From Dipylidium caninum (Eukaryota; Platyhelminthes; Cestoda; Cyclophyllidea; Dipylidiidae), in contig QEYB01000282.1 in the NCBI GenBank assembly GCA_017562135.1, positions 496,001-560,000 of the forward strand: a stretch of 64,000 nucleotides of DNA. Direction: 5' to 3'. The notes under the pieces are model-generated. The model did no database searches. It saw nothing but the letters and a program-made list of their open reading frames with translations, and was not told the origin of the DNA. Made by a program: the position numbers and the translations under genes. Below are positions 63,268 to 64,000 of the stretch, piece after piece; the stretch's first letter is position 1; each line of letters opens with the position of its first letter.

Positions 63268-64000
63268 GTGCGTTTCGCGTGCCTCTTTTCCTTGCTATCT
63301 GGGTTACTAATGCACTCGTCATAATGCTTACATTAAGTCTATGATATGCAACGGTACTCCCGTCTCATGATTTCGGCCTTGTTAGTTCCTGATTTTACTC
63401 ACTTTGTCAGTATTGAATCTAAAATGCGAATATTTTCTGTACCATATTCCGCGTTGTGTTATGACATGGAAATGCGTAGATTTGGAAAATGGGGTTGTGA
63501 CCGAAGATTTGTGTCCTTATTTTTTATTTACTATCCATCTTTTGTCAGTTTTGGAGAAAAGGAAGACGTGGGATCCTCAGTCTTGAGTCTCACTTAAACA
63601 TCTGCTCAGCCCTTCATCATTACATTACTTTGTTAATTACTTGGTAACGGCTAAGACTAATACTACTCAAATTTTCCTTATTTGTCTGCCACAAATTTCT
63701 CTGAGGTCATCGATATAACCACCCTTTCTCTTTGCATAGGCGGAAACTAGTTCGTCACAGCATGTATGGTGCCAGATTTATATCACTTTGATGTATCTGA
63801 TACCAATAAGCCATAAATATGTGGAGAAACCATATTTTAGGGAAAGTCCTCCTTGATTTTATTTCTCAACGTGTCCTTTTGCCCGAGGTCTTAAAAGTGC
63901 AGCGACTGCAGCGTGAGCCCTCTTGAAATGCATACTATTCTAAAATTCATAAAATTAATGCTTTGGTCTAACTCTTCTCAAATTTCACTTCCCTACTCAG
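63268..64000 (+). other. RASA1 intron, running to the window edge
   Basis: The frame after 63267 stays open to a stop at 63342-63344, but a GTGCG donor is preferred because the PH domain is incomplete. The window ends in CTTCCCTACTCAG, which could be the acceptor of the next exon. Confidence 0.45.

Noticed and set aside
1..64000. tRNA, rRNA, CRISPR, operon or bacterial mobile features
   Set aside because: No B-box-like GGTTCRANNCC with a cloverleaf, no regularly spaced repeats, and the gene structure is eukaryotic throughout.

Overview
The window is eukaryotic, AT-rich and intron-rich, and almost certainly from a parasitic flatworm, most likely a tapeworm. The host call is inference. It rests on protein families of animal type and on many introns of only about 28-45 nt next to a few of several kb, a bimodal pattern described for cestodes. 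I cannot name the species. No bacterial, organellar or rRNA features are present.

Layout. (1) 1-6.3 kb, + strand: the 3' part of a TMEM132 family membrane protein. (2) 7.36-8.15 kb, +: a complete four-exon mitochondrial ribosomal protein L32 gene. (3) 8.2-25 kb: gene-poor, holding only a small secreted ORF (-), terminal exons of unrecognised genes, one orphan exon and a decayed mariner transposase (19.1-19.9 kb). (4) 25-32.6 kb: three paralogous single-pass membrane proteins with one Ig-like domain. The outer two are in inverted orientation, have nearly identical ectodomains and unrelated cytoplasmic tails, and each is followed by a degraded copy of the same second repeat block. (5) 33.6-47.5 kb: a dense housekeeping stretch that could be modelled exon by exon: CYB5R4/NCB5OR (+, 12 exons), COA7 (-, 3 exons), TRAPPC2 (+, 4 exons), DNAJC9 (-, 3 exons), and an SGLT-type sodium/glucose symporter (+, 14 exons). 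(6) 49-64 kb, +: a long-intron RASA1 (p120 RasGAP) gene with SH2-SH3-SH2-PH exons, running off the right edge before the C2 and GAP domains.

Most notable. TRAPPC2 contains what looks like a minor-spliceosome (U12-type) AT-AC intron. The reading frame and family alignment work only if it is removed from ATATCCTTTT to AC. The Ig-like gene cluster is the best candidate for a poorly described, lineage-specific surface protein family. Several introns are among the shortest functional sizes (28, 31, 31, 31, 34, 34, 35 nt).

The genes do not form an operon. Mitochondrial functions (L32, COA7), vesicle tethering (TRAPPC2), histone/HSP70 co-chaperone (DNAJC9), redox (CYB5R4), glucose uptake (SGLT) and Ras signalling (RASA1) are simply neighbours. 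All exon models were built by hand from splice signals, reading phase and remembered family sequences, without alignment software.
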